DNA of 64,000 bases, taken from NCBI RefSeq assembly GCF_025399195.1, contig NW_026252100.1, positions 62,001 through 126,000 of the forward strand, in the 5' to 3' direction. Shown piece after piece: positions 34,675 to 46,974 of the stretch. Both the position numbers and the translations under genes were made by a program. The notes below the pieces were generated by a model. The model was not told where the DNA came from. It worked only from the letters and a program-made list of their open reading frames with translations, and searched no databases. Source of the stretch: Umbelopsis ramanniana AG. Taxonomy: Eukaryota > Mucoromycota > Umbelopsidomycetes > Umbelopsidales > Umbelopsidaceae. How positions within the stretch are numbered: the stretch's first letter is position 1; every line of letters starts with the position of its first letter.

Positions 34675-35190
34675 TTTACTTGACCTCCCCCTTTTACATA
34701 GCTTGCATAGACTTAACCCCAATACCCGCACAAATACGTGCTGATACATACAAATTTTGAACCCTCAATGCACCCACCAATACAGTTTTAACGAACGCAA
34801 TGTTTTTCATTTGTATTCTGTCTCGGTGAGGACGTAATTCATTGTTCCCATGGTTATCAATGGTATTCGTCAACCAAAAAAAATGTAACACAAATGACGC
34901 AAGCCAATGCTTGAAATTTTCGATGTGTCGATTGAAAATCATTCCTGTCTATGTCATACCTGTGTCATGAGTTGAAGTGCCAAGAACACTCCAGTAACCG
35001 AAAAGCGTTGCACCACGTATTATATTTCACCTGAAAATTTTGAAACGTAAAGGGCAGGTCATTTTTTGGAGTGCAAGGCATGCCAAATCGGATTCTGAGT
35101 ACCAACTGCTGCCTGACGTTTATATAAAAGCCGCAAACATGACACGTTTTTTTTCACTTCTTTACTTCCTTTTAGCCCTTTCCACTTCTA
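34675..35190. other. intergenic region with TATA box for the MAPEG gene
   Basis: A TATATAAA box sits at 35121-35128, about 65 bp before the preferred MAPEG start. A TGACGT-like site directly precedes it. Nothing else recognised. Confidence 0.5.
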
Positions 35191-35822
35191 ATGGTATCTG
35201 CAGAGCAAGTTTTGAACACCCAGTTGGCGGCTGTATTTATCACCTTCCTGCTGTGGGTATGTAAATAACATGTATGCCGCTATTCTTTTTGTTTCATGTG
35301 GTTTTTCATCGCCAATATAGTTTTTCTCATTAGGGCTCATGCGATCAGCCCAGAAACGGGCCGGTTACGACAATAAGAATCCACGACATAACAATGATGC
35401 ACTGGTAAGTTTAGGTGGAGGATATTTGAAGTCGTTTAAAAGGATTTTAGCCCTGAGAACCGACATTTATAGGAAGGATGGGGTGCGAGAGCATATGCCG
35501 CCAATGCAAATACCCTGGAAGCACTGGTGTTTATAACCTCAGCCACGGCAATGAACATTTTTGGTGCTCGTAAATACGGTGGCGTAGCAACCGCAACCAT
35601 GGCTTTTTCCATTATCTTCATTGTTTGCCGCGCGGTACGTATTTCACTGGCCATTCGATGCATGCTGTTTTTTTTGTGCTCATTCTGACGTCTCCTTGCG
35701 CGGTGGGCAAATAGATCTACCCATTTTTGTATCATTATGATAAGGATGCTTTTCGTACCGGTGCATGGGTATTGTCCATGATATCTGTCCTTGCCCTCTT
35801 CATTATGTCCTTTATTCACTAA
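35191..35822 (+). CDS. MAPEG family membrane protein
   Basis: Four exons (35191-35256, 35321-35404, 35473-35634, 35715-35822) give 139 residues with four membrane helices. NPRHNNDALEGWGARAYAANANTLEAL holds the MAPEG signature (NPR, RAxxAxxNxxE) that binds glutathione or lipid in the family. The last two helices are hydrophobic and the stop follows directly. MAPEG proteins include microsomal glutathione transferases and related eicosanoid enzymes; the small fungal members are mostly uncharacterised. An alternative 5' arrangement exists: an upstream ATG at 35139 joined to an acceptor 13 nt further downstream gives the same later frame. I prefer the shown start because it encodes a clean first helix (QLAAVFITFLLW). 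Confidence 0.85.
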
Positions 35823-36321
35823 CTGGACAAACCTGCAAAAAAAAGAAACAAAGGGACGTAGCGCAGCTTCAGCCAAGTAGATCTGCAGATACCCAAAATG
35901 TAATATGAATCAATATTTCCATCCTGTCTGCATGTGCTAAGGAGTACATCATGTCACTGCAATAAATGTATAGTTATCTACACCACTACCATAACATGCC
36001 ACGCCGATTGCCTGTGAACATAGTTTTTTTTATCATAATAAAAATTAAAGCGTGATAGTTAAAGTATACCGACCGATTTGAGCAGTCAATCGTTTTATGT
36101 CAAGGGAATTAATGAAATTTACAACGAGGTAAAGTGACTGCAGAAGAAACAAGTTTGGGATAAAGTCATGTCTGCGAATGAATCCTCTAGCAGTCTCGCC
36201 TCACATGGCCAGTGAGCCATTGCTAATCAGCCAACATGGCATCTTAGGTTAAATAGGGTTACAAAAAAGGGAAATAAAAGTTGGATCCACGGGGGTTAGA
36301 TGGCATATAGGTAAAAAGGAG
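35823..36321. other. intergenic region between converging genes
   Basis: 3' flanks of the MAPEG gene (plus) and the cytosolic LysM gene (minus), with polyadenylation-like AATAAA sequences on both strands near 35960 and 36040. No gene recognised. Confidence 0.5.
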
Positions 36322-37446
36322 TCATCGCCATTCTACGTCCTTCTTTTCTGGCTGTCCATTGATGGAAAAAACGGTGAGTTTATGCTCATTCGTAGTATCG
36401 CTGGGAGAACGCAAGCTTTCAAGACTGGTCCTTATCCCGTCCATCCATGATTTGGCGTGCCCATTCAAAGGTTGGTATGCAGACAATGGTGGTGATGAAG
36501 AGCTATATAAATTCAATGGAGGGGTCGATGGGCAAGATGATGCTTGCTGATGCTGAGGTGGCGCAAAGAAGGATAACTCAGATGCTTTGACATTGACGAG
36601 ATCTGCAGTGCATTCTACTATATGAAAAGATGAAAGCGTCGGTGATTGTGTTCCATTGGATAACTGCGACCTCGTAAATGACGATGAGTCGCTCGATGAA
36701 CCAAATGAGGATTCAGATCCTGTTTCTTGATAGGATGGGTCATCAGAATATGGAATTCCTGAAAATGAAGTGGTTAAGTCTAGAGATGAGGGAAAGTGGT
36801 ACAATAGCAGAAAGGAGTGTTCATACCGAAAGAAGGCAGTCTGGAGCGATCATGTGCAGGGGCTGGTAGGGTATGAGAATCGTCGTCAACATCAAGTGGC
36901 ACCTTCATTATATGTCGCCAAGTAGCATCATTGGGAAACGGTGATTGCGTATGATGAAGGGGGACATTCGGCAGCGCTTTGTAAAATGTGATGGTCTGTG
37001 CTTCTTTATCGATGGTATAATCTGTGAGCGACAGACAATCCTTCAGAGGGATATATAGAATTCTCCTTGCATGTATAGAATCATTTGTCCATAATCTATT
37101 CGCTTTTTTGAGCTTTGAAAGCTTTGCCATGGTACCAACATTAGCCAAAGGGTTAAAGTTTCCGAGTCCAATGCAAGTTACTTACCGGGATGCCATAAAA
37201 CAAACCGATGCCAGCAACAGTGTCATTCTTTTTCACTTTGTGAATTATAGCTTGTACAAATATGCTGTCGTCGGAATTTCTCCTCAGTGGTTGGTGAGGA
37301 TATTTTCGTCTATAAGCATGTGTCCATTTGGACAATGTTATTTCTGGGGTACTATTCTGCGAAACTAGTATATGAGGAGGGGGTATGGATTCGGTTGCAT
37401 CAGGTGAAAGTGGGTGATCAACACATGGAATGTGCCTTCTTGTCAT
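36322..37446 (-). CDS. cytosolic LysM-domain protein (LYSMD type)
   Basis: Three exons (37446-37186, 37121-36827, 36758-36322) give 330 residues. There is no signal peptide. Around residues 70-115 a single LysM reads IIHKVKKNDTVAGIGLFYGIPLSKLKKANRLWTNDSI, then RRILYIPL; the intron falls inside it. This matches the LYSMD group (GDTLxGIAL, NKLWxxDSI, LYIP), found inside cells, rather than the cysteine-bearing secreted LysM proteins. The rest is Ser/Pro-rich and disordered. The role of LYSMD proteins is unclear. It should not be confused with the secreted LysM protein about 9 kb upstream. Confidence 0.85.
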
Positions 37447-38500
37447 TTAGATAGCGAGCTACAGATGCCTAGAGCTTGACTCAAGTGGGCAAAATCAGAA
37501 TGCTAAAGGGAAGGCGATCAACTTTTGAAGAGATACCAGCTGCGAACACTGTCGCACGGATCTGAAATCGGTAATGCGGAGTCTGAACCCAAACCAGTTT
37601 GACCTATCCTATACTATGACGCCGGACGATTCCAACACCATGAATATATGAACTTATAGCAGTTCCTCAAAGATCAACCAACAAAGGTATACGCAGAGTC
37701 ATGAGCGATTTATGGAGAGAATGTTTATAGAGTATGCCACAAGAAAAAGTGTGGCATCGAACAAATGTCCAACCAGCAGTAAGCGGCTGGTATGCTTTTA
37801 CTGAGCTGCGCTTGAAAATAAATTCATGTTCAAATGTCATCGAGCTTATTCATGTATATCGTTAACATGAAAGATTTCAGGTATGCCTTGCTTCAGGCAC
37901 CCAAGGGGTTACATACGTCTTTCCGAGTCAAAATTTGTTGTTTTAACCTGACTTTTAGGAGAAGCCTAAACACATTACATGAGTGAATTTTTGTTGGTAG
38001 TTAGTGTCCAAAAGCTAAGCGTTTGGCAGGCTGATTAGTCTAGCAAACCCACATTGTGACAGTCTGATAAGCATCACATCAGAAGACTAGTTGTTTTTAT
38101 TTTTTGGCAGGTGCTCGAAGGTTAAGTACTACACTGTAATAAATACTGATATTTGCACCATGGATGCCCATTTTGCATCTTGTAGAGCGAAACCACCGAG
38201 TACATTGCAGTTTAAAATTAGTCAGAGAATTAGGATTTACGAAGCAATACAGAAACTGTGTATTTGGTTGAGCCCTAATGGCGTTTTGTTTTTAAAATTG
38301 TCGGACTGATATTTCTCGGTTCGATATCTTTAATTGTTCTTTTGCTCAATGAGACATACCTGAAGTAGCTGGGGTCCCCTTTCTAGTAGGTTGATGTTAC
38401 TTTAATTACAAACTGCTATACACTACATACAAGAAGGAGATGTTATATGGGTGATGGCGATTAGGAAAAAGTACAAGTCGAGTAAGCGTATTCTTTTTTT
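37447..38500. other. intergenic region
   Basis: About 1 kb with only random-looking short frames. It holds the promoter of the LYSMD gene at its left side. No repeats, RNA genes or transposon remnants recognised. Confidence 0.5.
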
Positions 38501-38953
38501 TTATTCCGGCCAAATATCGCATTCAGTTGCTCTCAGTTTAATTTCAACCACTCGTTCCGGTGCTTGCGTGGTATCTTTGGAAAGTGATGTTTGAGTGTGA
38601 TTTTCTTCATTGACTGAGCCATCGTCGAGCTCGTCCTGCGAACTTCCACAGCCATCTTCGGATCCAGACGAGGAGTTTGTTTTACACATCGATGCTAGTG
38701 TTTCGTATCCACTGCGCCGTCGAAGTGGGCTGACAAGAACTTCCTCGTTGAATACAAATCCTTGCTGCCTTGCCATAACTAGAACAGGAACTGGTTCATA
38801 ACTGTATGAACTATAGCCTACGTTATCGTCGCTGTCGAATTGTGATCGATAAGGGGAATCAAACAAGCGGCATTCAAAGTCGTCGGTGAGCGACATTGAC
38901 CGTTGTCTGACTGCTATTTTGTGTCGAGAGTACGTTCGGTGTGGAAGAGACAT
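38501..38953 (-). CDS. hypothetical acidic Ser-rich protein
   Basis: An intronless frame of 150 residues. It opens with a basic segment (MSLPHRTYSRHKIAVRQR) that includes an SLTDDFECRLFDSPY stretch. A hydrophobic patch (PVPVLVMARQQGFVFNEEVLV) and a long Ser/Glu/Asp-rich, probably disordered, region follow. No domain is recognised. The ordered mix of aromatic and charged residues and the clean ATG suggest a real small protein, but no intron or family supports it. Confidence 0.5.
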   Translation of the reverse strand: MSLPHRTYSRHKIAVRQRSMSLTDDFECRLFDSPYRSQFDSDDNVGYSSYSYEPVPVLVMARQQGFVFNEEVLVSPLRRRSGYETLASMCKTNSSSGSEDGCGSSQDELDDGSVNEENHTQTSLSKDTTQAPERVVEIKLRATECDIWPE

Positions 38954-39799
38954 TGATGAAAGAGAAACAAGGAGAGAAGTTGTCCAAGACTACTTTTAAA
39001 GGGTGTGGCCGGGTCTGGTCTCTCTCAAATTTCACATTGACAGGTGACCATCAATTTGGGGGGGGGGTGAGGCGCCAATGGAGTGATGTCACAGAAATTC
39101 ACGCCAAAAATCTGATAGTGAGCAGACGTCAAACCAATCACTACTTACCGATTTTCTATCTTCGTTGGGTGTTTGCACTGAAACAAGACTTCTGTAAAGG
39201 GTTGATTTCTTTTTTTTTTTTATCGCAGTTCACTGTAGTGTGTGGTTTATGGCAGAAGGAGGTGGTCATTGAAAACATTTACCAAGTGCGGCGATAAAGT
39301 GCGGTTTGTAGTCCTTTATGTTCAAAATATTATGTGAGGGCTCGCCACCCAATTTGAAGTCAACAAGAAGCTGTATAACGTCAAGTAAGCTGGAGATACA
39401 AGTTCCAGGAATTGCGTAAGAGAGGAAGATTGCTCGTCTTTTGTGTGCTGACGGCGAGTTTTCGTCGAATTGACTGGCCACAGCGTTTTCAATATGTCCG
39501 CTGCGTTTCAGGTGTTGAACGGACGGTAATAAACACCCGATGTCCCTAAGCAGATGGCTATTAGATCTGGTAGTTGAATGACAACGGTGAACAATGAGCA
39601 ATCGACCAAGCCAACTTGTTTCTTTCAGTAAATCGCAGCGTCAAATATGACAGAGCAAGGTTGTTTGTCCAAGTGGAAAAGAATTGCCTATTTTTGGGTA
39701 ATACGAGCGCATCTCGTGCAGAGCAGACCCAATTTTTGAAACGGCGCAAAAAGTCGTTTCATAAAGTTGCCAGTTTATTTTCACTTGCTTTGCCGCTAA
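38954..39799. other. divergent intergenic region
   Basis: About 850 bp between the small acidic protein (minus) and the arrestin-like gene (plus). It contains a G9 run at ~39058-39067 and a T11 run at ~39210-39221. Frames of about 110 codons on both strands lack support. Confidence 0.5.
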
Positions 39800-41417
39800 A
39801 TGATCTTCGCACGACAACAAAAGACGCCCGTATCAGCTTTCAATCTAAGCTTGTGCAATCACAGTCCTACCGCATTTGGTCCAGGATCCGTTATCAATGG
39901 TAAGCGTCATTACAAGCGCTGTAGCATTTTTCTCAGACTTACTAATTCCTTTCTATAGGTTCATTGGTTCTAGAGTTGGGAAAGCCTGTCAAGGCAAACA
40001 ATATTAGAGTTGTATTCGATTGCAAAGAAATGGAAAAGTCAAAGTGTCTTGCCACTATATTTTCTGTTGAGACAGCTGTATGGTCCGCCGCAGGTCAGTG
40101 TTCTTTTTGGTTCTACGCTCATTACATCGTCCAAGCTGGCTGAACCGATACGTTACAGGAAAGAGCAGCGAAAATGACACACTAGAGAGTGGCAGACATC
40201 TCTTCTTGTTTGCTATCAAGCTACCCTCTGTAAACTACCCACCGTCGATAAAGGAGCCGCAGCTCAGCCATAGTATCGTCTATTCACTCCAAGGATTTTT
40301 CAACGCCAACGATCTTGCACAAATGTCATCTAATACTGTGCCCATCGTATACTACCCTCTTGTCAATTCTCAAGACCTGTCACCAGCTACACCTAGCAAT
40401 CAATCTTCCAAGATCGCTACGTTTCACCTTGAAAAGGATAAGCTGCCTATTACCGTCAAGGCTGAAGTGACTAAGCCATCTTATTGTCCAGGTATGTATT
40501 GGTGAAGTATCCATTTTAATTTAAGCGGGATTGTTGACATTTTATTTTTCCAAGGTGATGTTTGTGTTGTAAGAACGACTATCTGCAATCCCACCGACAT
40601 AAAAATTAGTCACGTTCAGATTTCCTTGGTCGCTAATACAAGGCTCTATCAAGGAAGTTTGACGCCATTCAGCACACACAATTCAGAAGCACCTATTATT
40701 GCTGCCAACTCACAACCCAGCAAAAATGTCACTCAAACATTGTCCTCGGAGAATGTTTACATCAATATGCCAAGGAAGGGCCATGAAGCTCATAATGTAT
40801 TCCGTGTCAATATCCCAAAAGATTGTCCGCCATCAACTGGGTGCAACATCTCGCGAGTAGTTGAAAGAAATTATGACGTTGTTATCCGACTTCCCATTTC
40901 GCTCAATCAGCAAAGCCCTCGGTCATCGGGAAAGTGGTCATTCTCAGGACTTTTATCAGCATCAGCCCAAAAAGACGACAATAATGACCAGAACAAGTCT
41001 GTTCAGAGTAAAGAAGCGGTTCTTTCCCTACCTGTCAACGTCACTACAGTTCCAAATTCGCAATCCCTGCCGCCTCAACTCAAAATATCGTTACCTAGCT
41101 TTAACGATCAACCAGATCTGCTTCCTGTATTTGTATCGGAACAGGAGTCTCCTCTAGCTAGTCCTATCAGCCCATCACTAGACGACGGTTGGAGTATACC
41201 AGGAAGCCCCCTATCGACTAGCGTGGAAGGAATGGATAGTTTCTATAACATAGATGATGTTGCCATGGCACAAAATGCCTCAGGCCACCTTATGGTGCCA
41301 ACACTAAAAAGCAAGCATAGATCTAGCGTCTCGACTACATCCAGCTCGTCGACAGACCAAGATCACGGTAAGAGGGATATCAGCCGAGAGTCCAGCAACC
41401 AGGTTCTGGTCAATTGA
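39800..41417 (+). CDS. arrestin-domain protein (ART/alpha-arrestin type)
   Basis: Four exons (39800-39899, 39959-40093, 40159-40491, 40555-41417) give 476 residues. The N-terminal arrestin fold is visible: FGPGSVINGSLVLELGKPVKANNIRVVFDC, then LESGRHLFLFAIKLP and HSIVYSLQGFF. The C-terminal fold begins VKAEVTKPSYCPGDVCVVRTTICNPTDIKISHVQISL and ends near ISLPSF. The tail is Ser-rich and disordered. Fungal alpha-arrestins link Rsp5-type ubiquitin ligases to plasma-membrane transporters. I do not see a clear PPxY, so the ligase link is unproven; sequences such as VYYPL and ESPLASPI are only weak candidates. The start is fixed by an in-frame stop directly before it. Confidence 0.85.
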
Positions 41418-41977
41418 GGGGGTTCTCTTAAAAACGAGAACTGGACACCAGACAAGAAGATTTGTGTATATACAACCGTCAGGGGGAGTGTATCGTAACA
41501 ATGAACGTTTATAGTGAATACTTTTTTGTTTTTCCTAAAAAACCTTGAGAGGTGGAGAAAATGTCATTACCCACCTGGTATCATTAGTACGATTCCATTT
41601 TGTATATCTAATACGTATTTTACCATTGTCAATGATAAATGTAATTCTTTAAAAGCTATATGACGGATGGAAGAGTGGGTTTAGAGTACCTCAATTTTTT
41701 TGTCGTGTGCCCTTCAAGTTTGCTGGTAACGCGGAGCTTGAAAATTCTCATCAGCAATAAATCCTCTAACGCTAGCAAACTTGAATCGTCCTCTTCCCCT
41801 TCAAAGGTAATATATCGAACCATCCATCCATCCATACATCCATCCTAGTCGAATCAAACCGCCACACACACTACCGACACCATCGCATTCACAAACGCAA
41901 CGATATCTGGAAAATTTGTAGCTTTTTCATAATCCACATTCACTGACTCGAGATTTCAACTATTTTCATTAGCGAAC
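41418..41977. other. intergenic region upstream of RPS5
   Basis: It ends in a repeated CCATCCATCCAT stretch (41819-41845) and a C/A-rich leader before RPS5, as is common for ribosomal protein promoters. No other feature. Confidence 0.5.
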
Positions 41978-43308
<1,331 letters not shown>

Positions 43309-44347
43309 TTACTGACGAGCAGCAATTTCCTTGGCGGCAAGAGCAGCACGCTTGCCCATCATGGCCTCAGACTTGGGACCACGGAGACCTCCACCCCATT
43401 GGCGACGGTGCTCCTCGAACTTCTCGTTGTAGTTGGACTTGATGGCAGAGACAACGGCAGCGAGCTCAGACTTGTCAGCATCCTTGACCTCAGTGAAGGC
43501 AAAAGCAGTAGCAGTCTTCTTGTGGACAAGAGTACCGAGACGAGCCTTACCCTTAACAATGCAGTAAGGGACATCCATCTTGCGGCAGAGAGCGGGCAAG
43601 TACAAGACGAGTTCAATGGGATCAACGTCATCAGCAATGACAACAAGTTGAGTCTTCTTGGCCTCGATCAAAGCAACGATGTGGTTCAAACCGTACTTGA
43701 CGACAGTGGGCTTCTCGGTTTCAACCTTCTTACCCTCAGCCTTGGCAGCAGCAGCAGCACGGAGACGCTCCTTCTTTTCAGCGGTGGTCTCGGGTCTGTA
43801 CTTGGCAGCAAGCTTGAAGAGTTGGGTAGCAGTGTTCTTATCCAAAACCTTGGTGAACTGGTTGATGGAAGGAGGAACCTTGAGGCGCTGGTTCAAGATC
43901 TTCTTTTGGCGTTGAAGACGAACATACTCGGGCCACTTGACGAAACGAGAAAGATCACGCTTGGGTTGGATATCTTGACCAACACCGAAGTTGCGGCTAC
44001 GCTTCTCAATAAGGGGGTTGGAGGGAGCCTTGGTGGCGGTCTTACCCTTGACAGGGTATGGGGCGGGAGCAACCTTCTTGCCAGTGGACTTCTTTGCAGG
44101 GGGCTGGTCATTGAGGAAAAGAAACCAATATTAGTTACTCGGAAGCAACTGACATGGATAATTCTCTCCTCTAAAAGCAAGAATTTGTACCTGATGTAGG
44201 TACAAAGTTCGAGCTAACAGCACAATAAGCACCAATACTAGGTCATCGACCTTTGTAATGGGCAAGTGATGATAGAGATCTAGCAATACGAGCCAGATGG
44301 CATGGATTGAACTAGAGTTTGGAGATGGATGGATGTTCACTTACCAT
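43309..44347 (-). CDS. RPL8: 60S ribosomal protein L8 (eL8/L7a)
   Basis: Two exons: 44347-44345, which is the ATG alone, and 44103-43309, separated by a 241-nt intron, for a total of 265 residues. Landmarks are [85 protein letters not shown] and [17 protein letters not shown]. The last two form the L7Ae-type RNA-binding fold. The first intron must be removed to join the start codon to the body; without it no suitable ATG exists. RPL8 and CWC2 diverge from a shared 178-bp region. Confidence 0.96.
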
Positions 44348-44525
44348 GGCTATGGATGGATGTAGATAAAAAGAGAAGGTCTAAAAATTTTCTTGCGCGG
44401 GCAATTTTACACATTTTGCTCAGGTCACGTGAAGTACAATTTTCCAATTTGCTTCTCCTTCAATAGCAGAACCCAGCTACGACCCGTTCGCCAGTGAGAC
44501 TTTAATTACTTTGATCGGTTATAAC
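44348..44525. promoter_or_regulatory. divergent promoter RPL8/CWC2
   Basis: 178 bp between two start codons on opposite strands. It contains the palindromic E-box-like CACGTG at 44426-44431 (in tcacgtgaa). Confidence 0.55.
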
Positions 44526-45841
44526 ATGCCTCTTGCCAGACAGCAGGTGAGTAGGTATTTCATTCAAGGTTTTGCAATGGATGTGTTTTGTAATGTTGAT
44601 CTGCCATAGGTCACGGAATCGGAAGTGGAAAGTGTCCACAAAGAAGAAATCCCAGAGGGATCTACATATAATATCTGGAGTGGCAAATGGCAAGGCGGCA
44701 AGCGAGAACAACATGCAGTAAAGTAGGTTACCTAGTCGCTCTGTTCAAAACCCCTTTCGACTGCAATGACTTATTCTTGCGTTTACCCAGATCGCGACCA
44801 AAGTACCGATGCAACATTGAAAGAGATGCTGGAACAACGGCTGGATCAGACAATCCCCAGTCCTACTTTTGTCTTCACTTTGCGCGTGGAATGTGCTCGC
44901 AAGGACCTCGGTGCGCCATGTGGCATAGTATCCCCACTGAGTCTGATGAAGTCGAAGCAACCATCGATTGCTTCGGCCGAGACAAGTACCTAGAATACAA
45001 AAAGGACATGGGTGGCGTTGGATCGTTCAACTTTGACAATCGAACTTTGTATGTTGGAAGAGTGACAGTATCAGACGACATGGAGGATATTGTTCGACGT
45101 CACTTTTCTGAATGGGGCCTCATAGAGTCAGGTAAGGAAAGGGTTTCGTTGCCGTTAGTAAAGCTTTTGCCAAAATTAACCTCAATTACATACACAGTCA
45201 AGGTATTGAAACGGAGGGGCGTAGCCTTTGTAACATATCAAATGCGATCGAATGCCGAATTTGCTAAGGAAGCGATGAAATACCAAAGCTTAGATAACAA
45301 TGAAATGCTGAACATAAGGTGGGTCATACACATTCAATGCTATACGGTATTTTATTGTAGCGTTCTGATGCGTTGGTTGTGTTGCAGATGGGCAAGTGAC
45401 GATCCTAATCCTACCCCGGCGGTATCGGAAGTTCCAGAGAAGAAGCGAAAAATACAGTCCCAGTACACAGACGATGGCGAGTCAGAGCTGCCAGCAGAAT
45501 ATACGAGTCGAGCGCAGGAGGTGGATGAAGATGGCTTCATGAACATGGAGATGCGAATAAAGCTAGAGAGAGCTGCTGAAGCAGAAAAGTTAAATAGAAG
45601 CTTGCAAGAGCAGGCCGCCGCTCTCAATTACTGGAATTACTACCAACAGGGACAGCCTGTGACCACTGAGCCAGAGGCCGCACAAGTCCAAGAGACAGAA
45701 AAGAAAGATTCCATCATTTCATCACAGGCATTAGAGACCCTCAAGCAATTACAACAAAAGAATGCAGGTGCTGCAAAGAAGCAAGGTGGTGGTTTACAAG
45801 CGCTCGCAACGTATGGTTCAGATAGTGAAGACGATGATTGA
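44526..45841 (+). CDS. CWC2: pre-mRNA splicing factor Cwc2 (RBM22-like)
   Basis: Five exons (44526-44546, 44610-44722, 44791-45131, 45198-45318, 45388-45841) give 349 residues. A Torus-type zinc finger and CCCH finger appear in YRCNIERDAGTT through YFCLHFARGMCSQGPRCAMWHSIP. These are followed by DCFGRDKYLEYKKDMGGVGSF, which is diagnostic for Cwc2, then an RRM with NRTLYVGRV (RNP2) and RGVAFVTYQ (RNP1). The C-terminal third is Gln/Glu-rich and helical. Cwc2 contacts U6 snRNA and the intron in the active spliceosome as part of the Prp19-related complex. Confidence 0.94.
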
Positions 45842-46020
45842 TTTCATACGTTTTATTTTTTATACTTTGACACGCTTGCTTTCTTTTTATAAACAATTGG
45901 ACAAATTAATGTTGCTGCACAACCGATAGTGATTGCGTTGATGCTTGTACTAAGGCTGTATGAGGTATTCACGCATTAATTCGAGATATAAGTCGTTACT
46001 TGCCTTCCAGATAGTCAAAC

Positions 46021-46218
46021 ATGTCGGAACAGTGAGTTGCTTGACCATTCGCACAAGTTTATGGCATTGTCTGTTGTTACTTATTTATGCTTCATAGCCA
46101 GCACGTAAATTTCAAAAAGTTGAAAAGAATGTTCCGTAGTACATTCAACCTAGCCCTGATCATTTTCGCTTCAGCATCGATAGGGGCTTACCTTTTGTTA
46201 AATAACCTCCTTCCATAG
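46021..46218 (+). CDS. very small single-pass membrane protein (43 residues)
   Basis: Two exons, 46021-46031 (ATGTCGGAACA, then GTGAGT) and 46098-46218, give 43 residues. A short polar start with KKLKR is followed by a hydrophobic helix (NLALIIFASASIGAYLLL) and a short end NNLLP, directly before TAG. The splice sites (GTGAGT...TTCATAG) fit the genome's pattern. The shape resembles small mitochondrial or ER tail-anchored subunits, but I do not recognise the family. The evidence is splice logic and composition only. Confidence 0.5.
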
Positions 46219-46974
46219 CTACGAATGTCTGTCTGATATAGTACATTTCGCATCACAGCGATTCGTATACACTAGGTTTTAACGTCAAAGACTCTGCCTT
46301 TTGGATCGGTGCCCCATAATATCATTTTATCGAGTACATACTTTTATACAAATATAGCAGAGCCTGTCAAAGGAGGAAACGAAACATTTCAAATACCATG
46401 ATCGTGATAAAATGAATGGGATATCTAGAAAGGCAAAATACGTGTGAATAGACGATACTAGAAACTGGTATACAAGCGTTCCTGAAGCAAGGTGTAAGCT
46501 CAGCGGCACAAAGTACATCACTGACGCGATGAACTCATATGCCGGGCACAACGTATTGGCATCAAGGCAAAAGCAAGATCTTTTGCTACAGAACAAGGAT
46601 GAAACGATCGTTCTCATCGTTGCTTACACGAAGGGGATGTAGGGGTCTATGAGAAGATGCTTTACCTGGATGACTTTGGGCCGATGGAAGGAATTTTCTG
46701 AATAATCTTTTTTTTTTTCTGCGGTTTTCTTTTGACAGTTGAGTTTCGAGAGGAGTTTCTTTTCTGTTGTTTTTAGCTGCGGCAGAAGCATTAATTTTTT
46801 TTTTTTTTTTTTAAATGTGCGGGCAAGCGGGGCAGACGCTTAGCGTTGTGTTTGTTCAAATTTATTGGCAGACTGCGTCATCATCCTCACACTTCTTCTT
46901 TGCTTTCGCCACTACTGATTCCGTCGCTGAGCCTAATCCGCCAGCCAGCTATACAAGACCATTTGTACTCGGGC
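46219..46974. other. intergenic region with long T runs
   Basis: It contains the promoter of the NADAR-PAH gene. Poly-T tracts lie at ~46708-46718 and ~46795-46812. An in-frame ATG-less extension of the next gene's frame reaches back to ~46846 but looks like leader sequence. Confidence 0.5.

Noticed and set aside
39266..39749. Open frames on the minus strand upstream of the arrestin-like gene
   Set aside because: No domain, start context or splice partners; composition looks random.
46846..46974. Longer N-terminus for the NADAR-PAH protein starting at 46846
   Set aside because: The extra 43 residues are pyrimidine-leader-derived and low in complexity; the ATG at 46975 is a better start.
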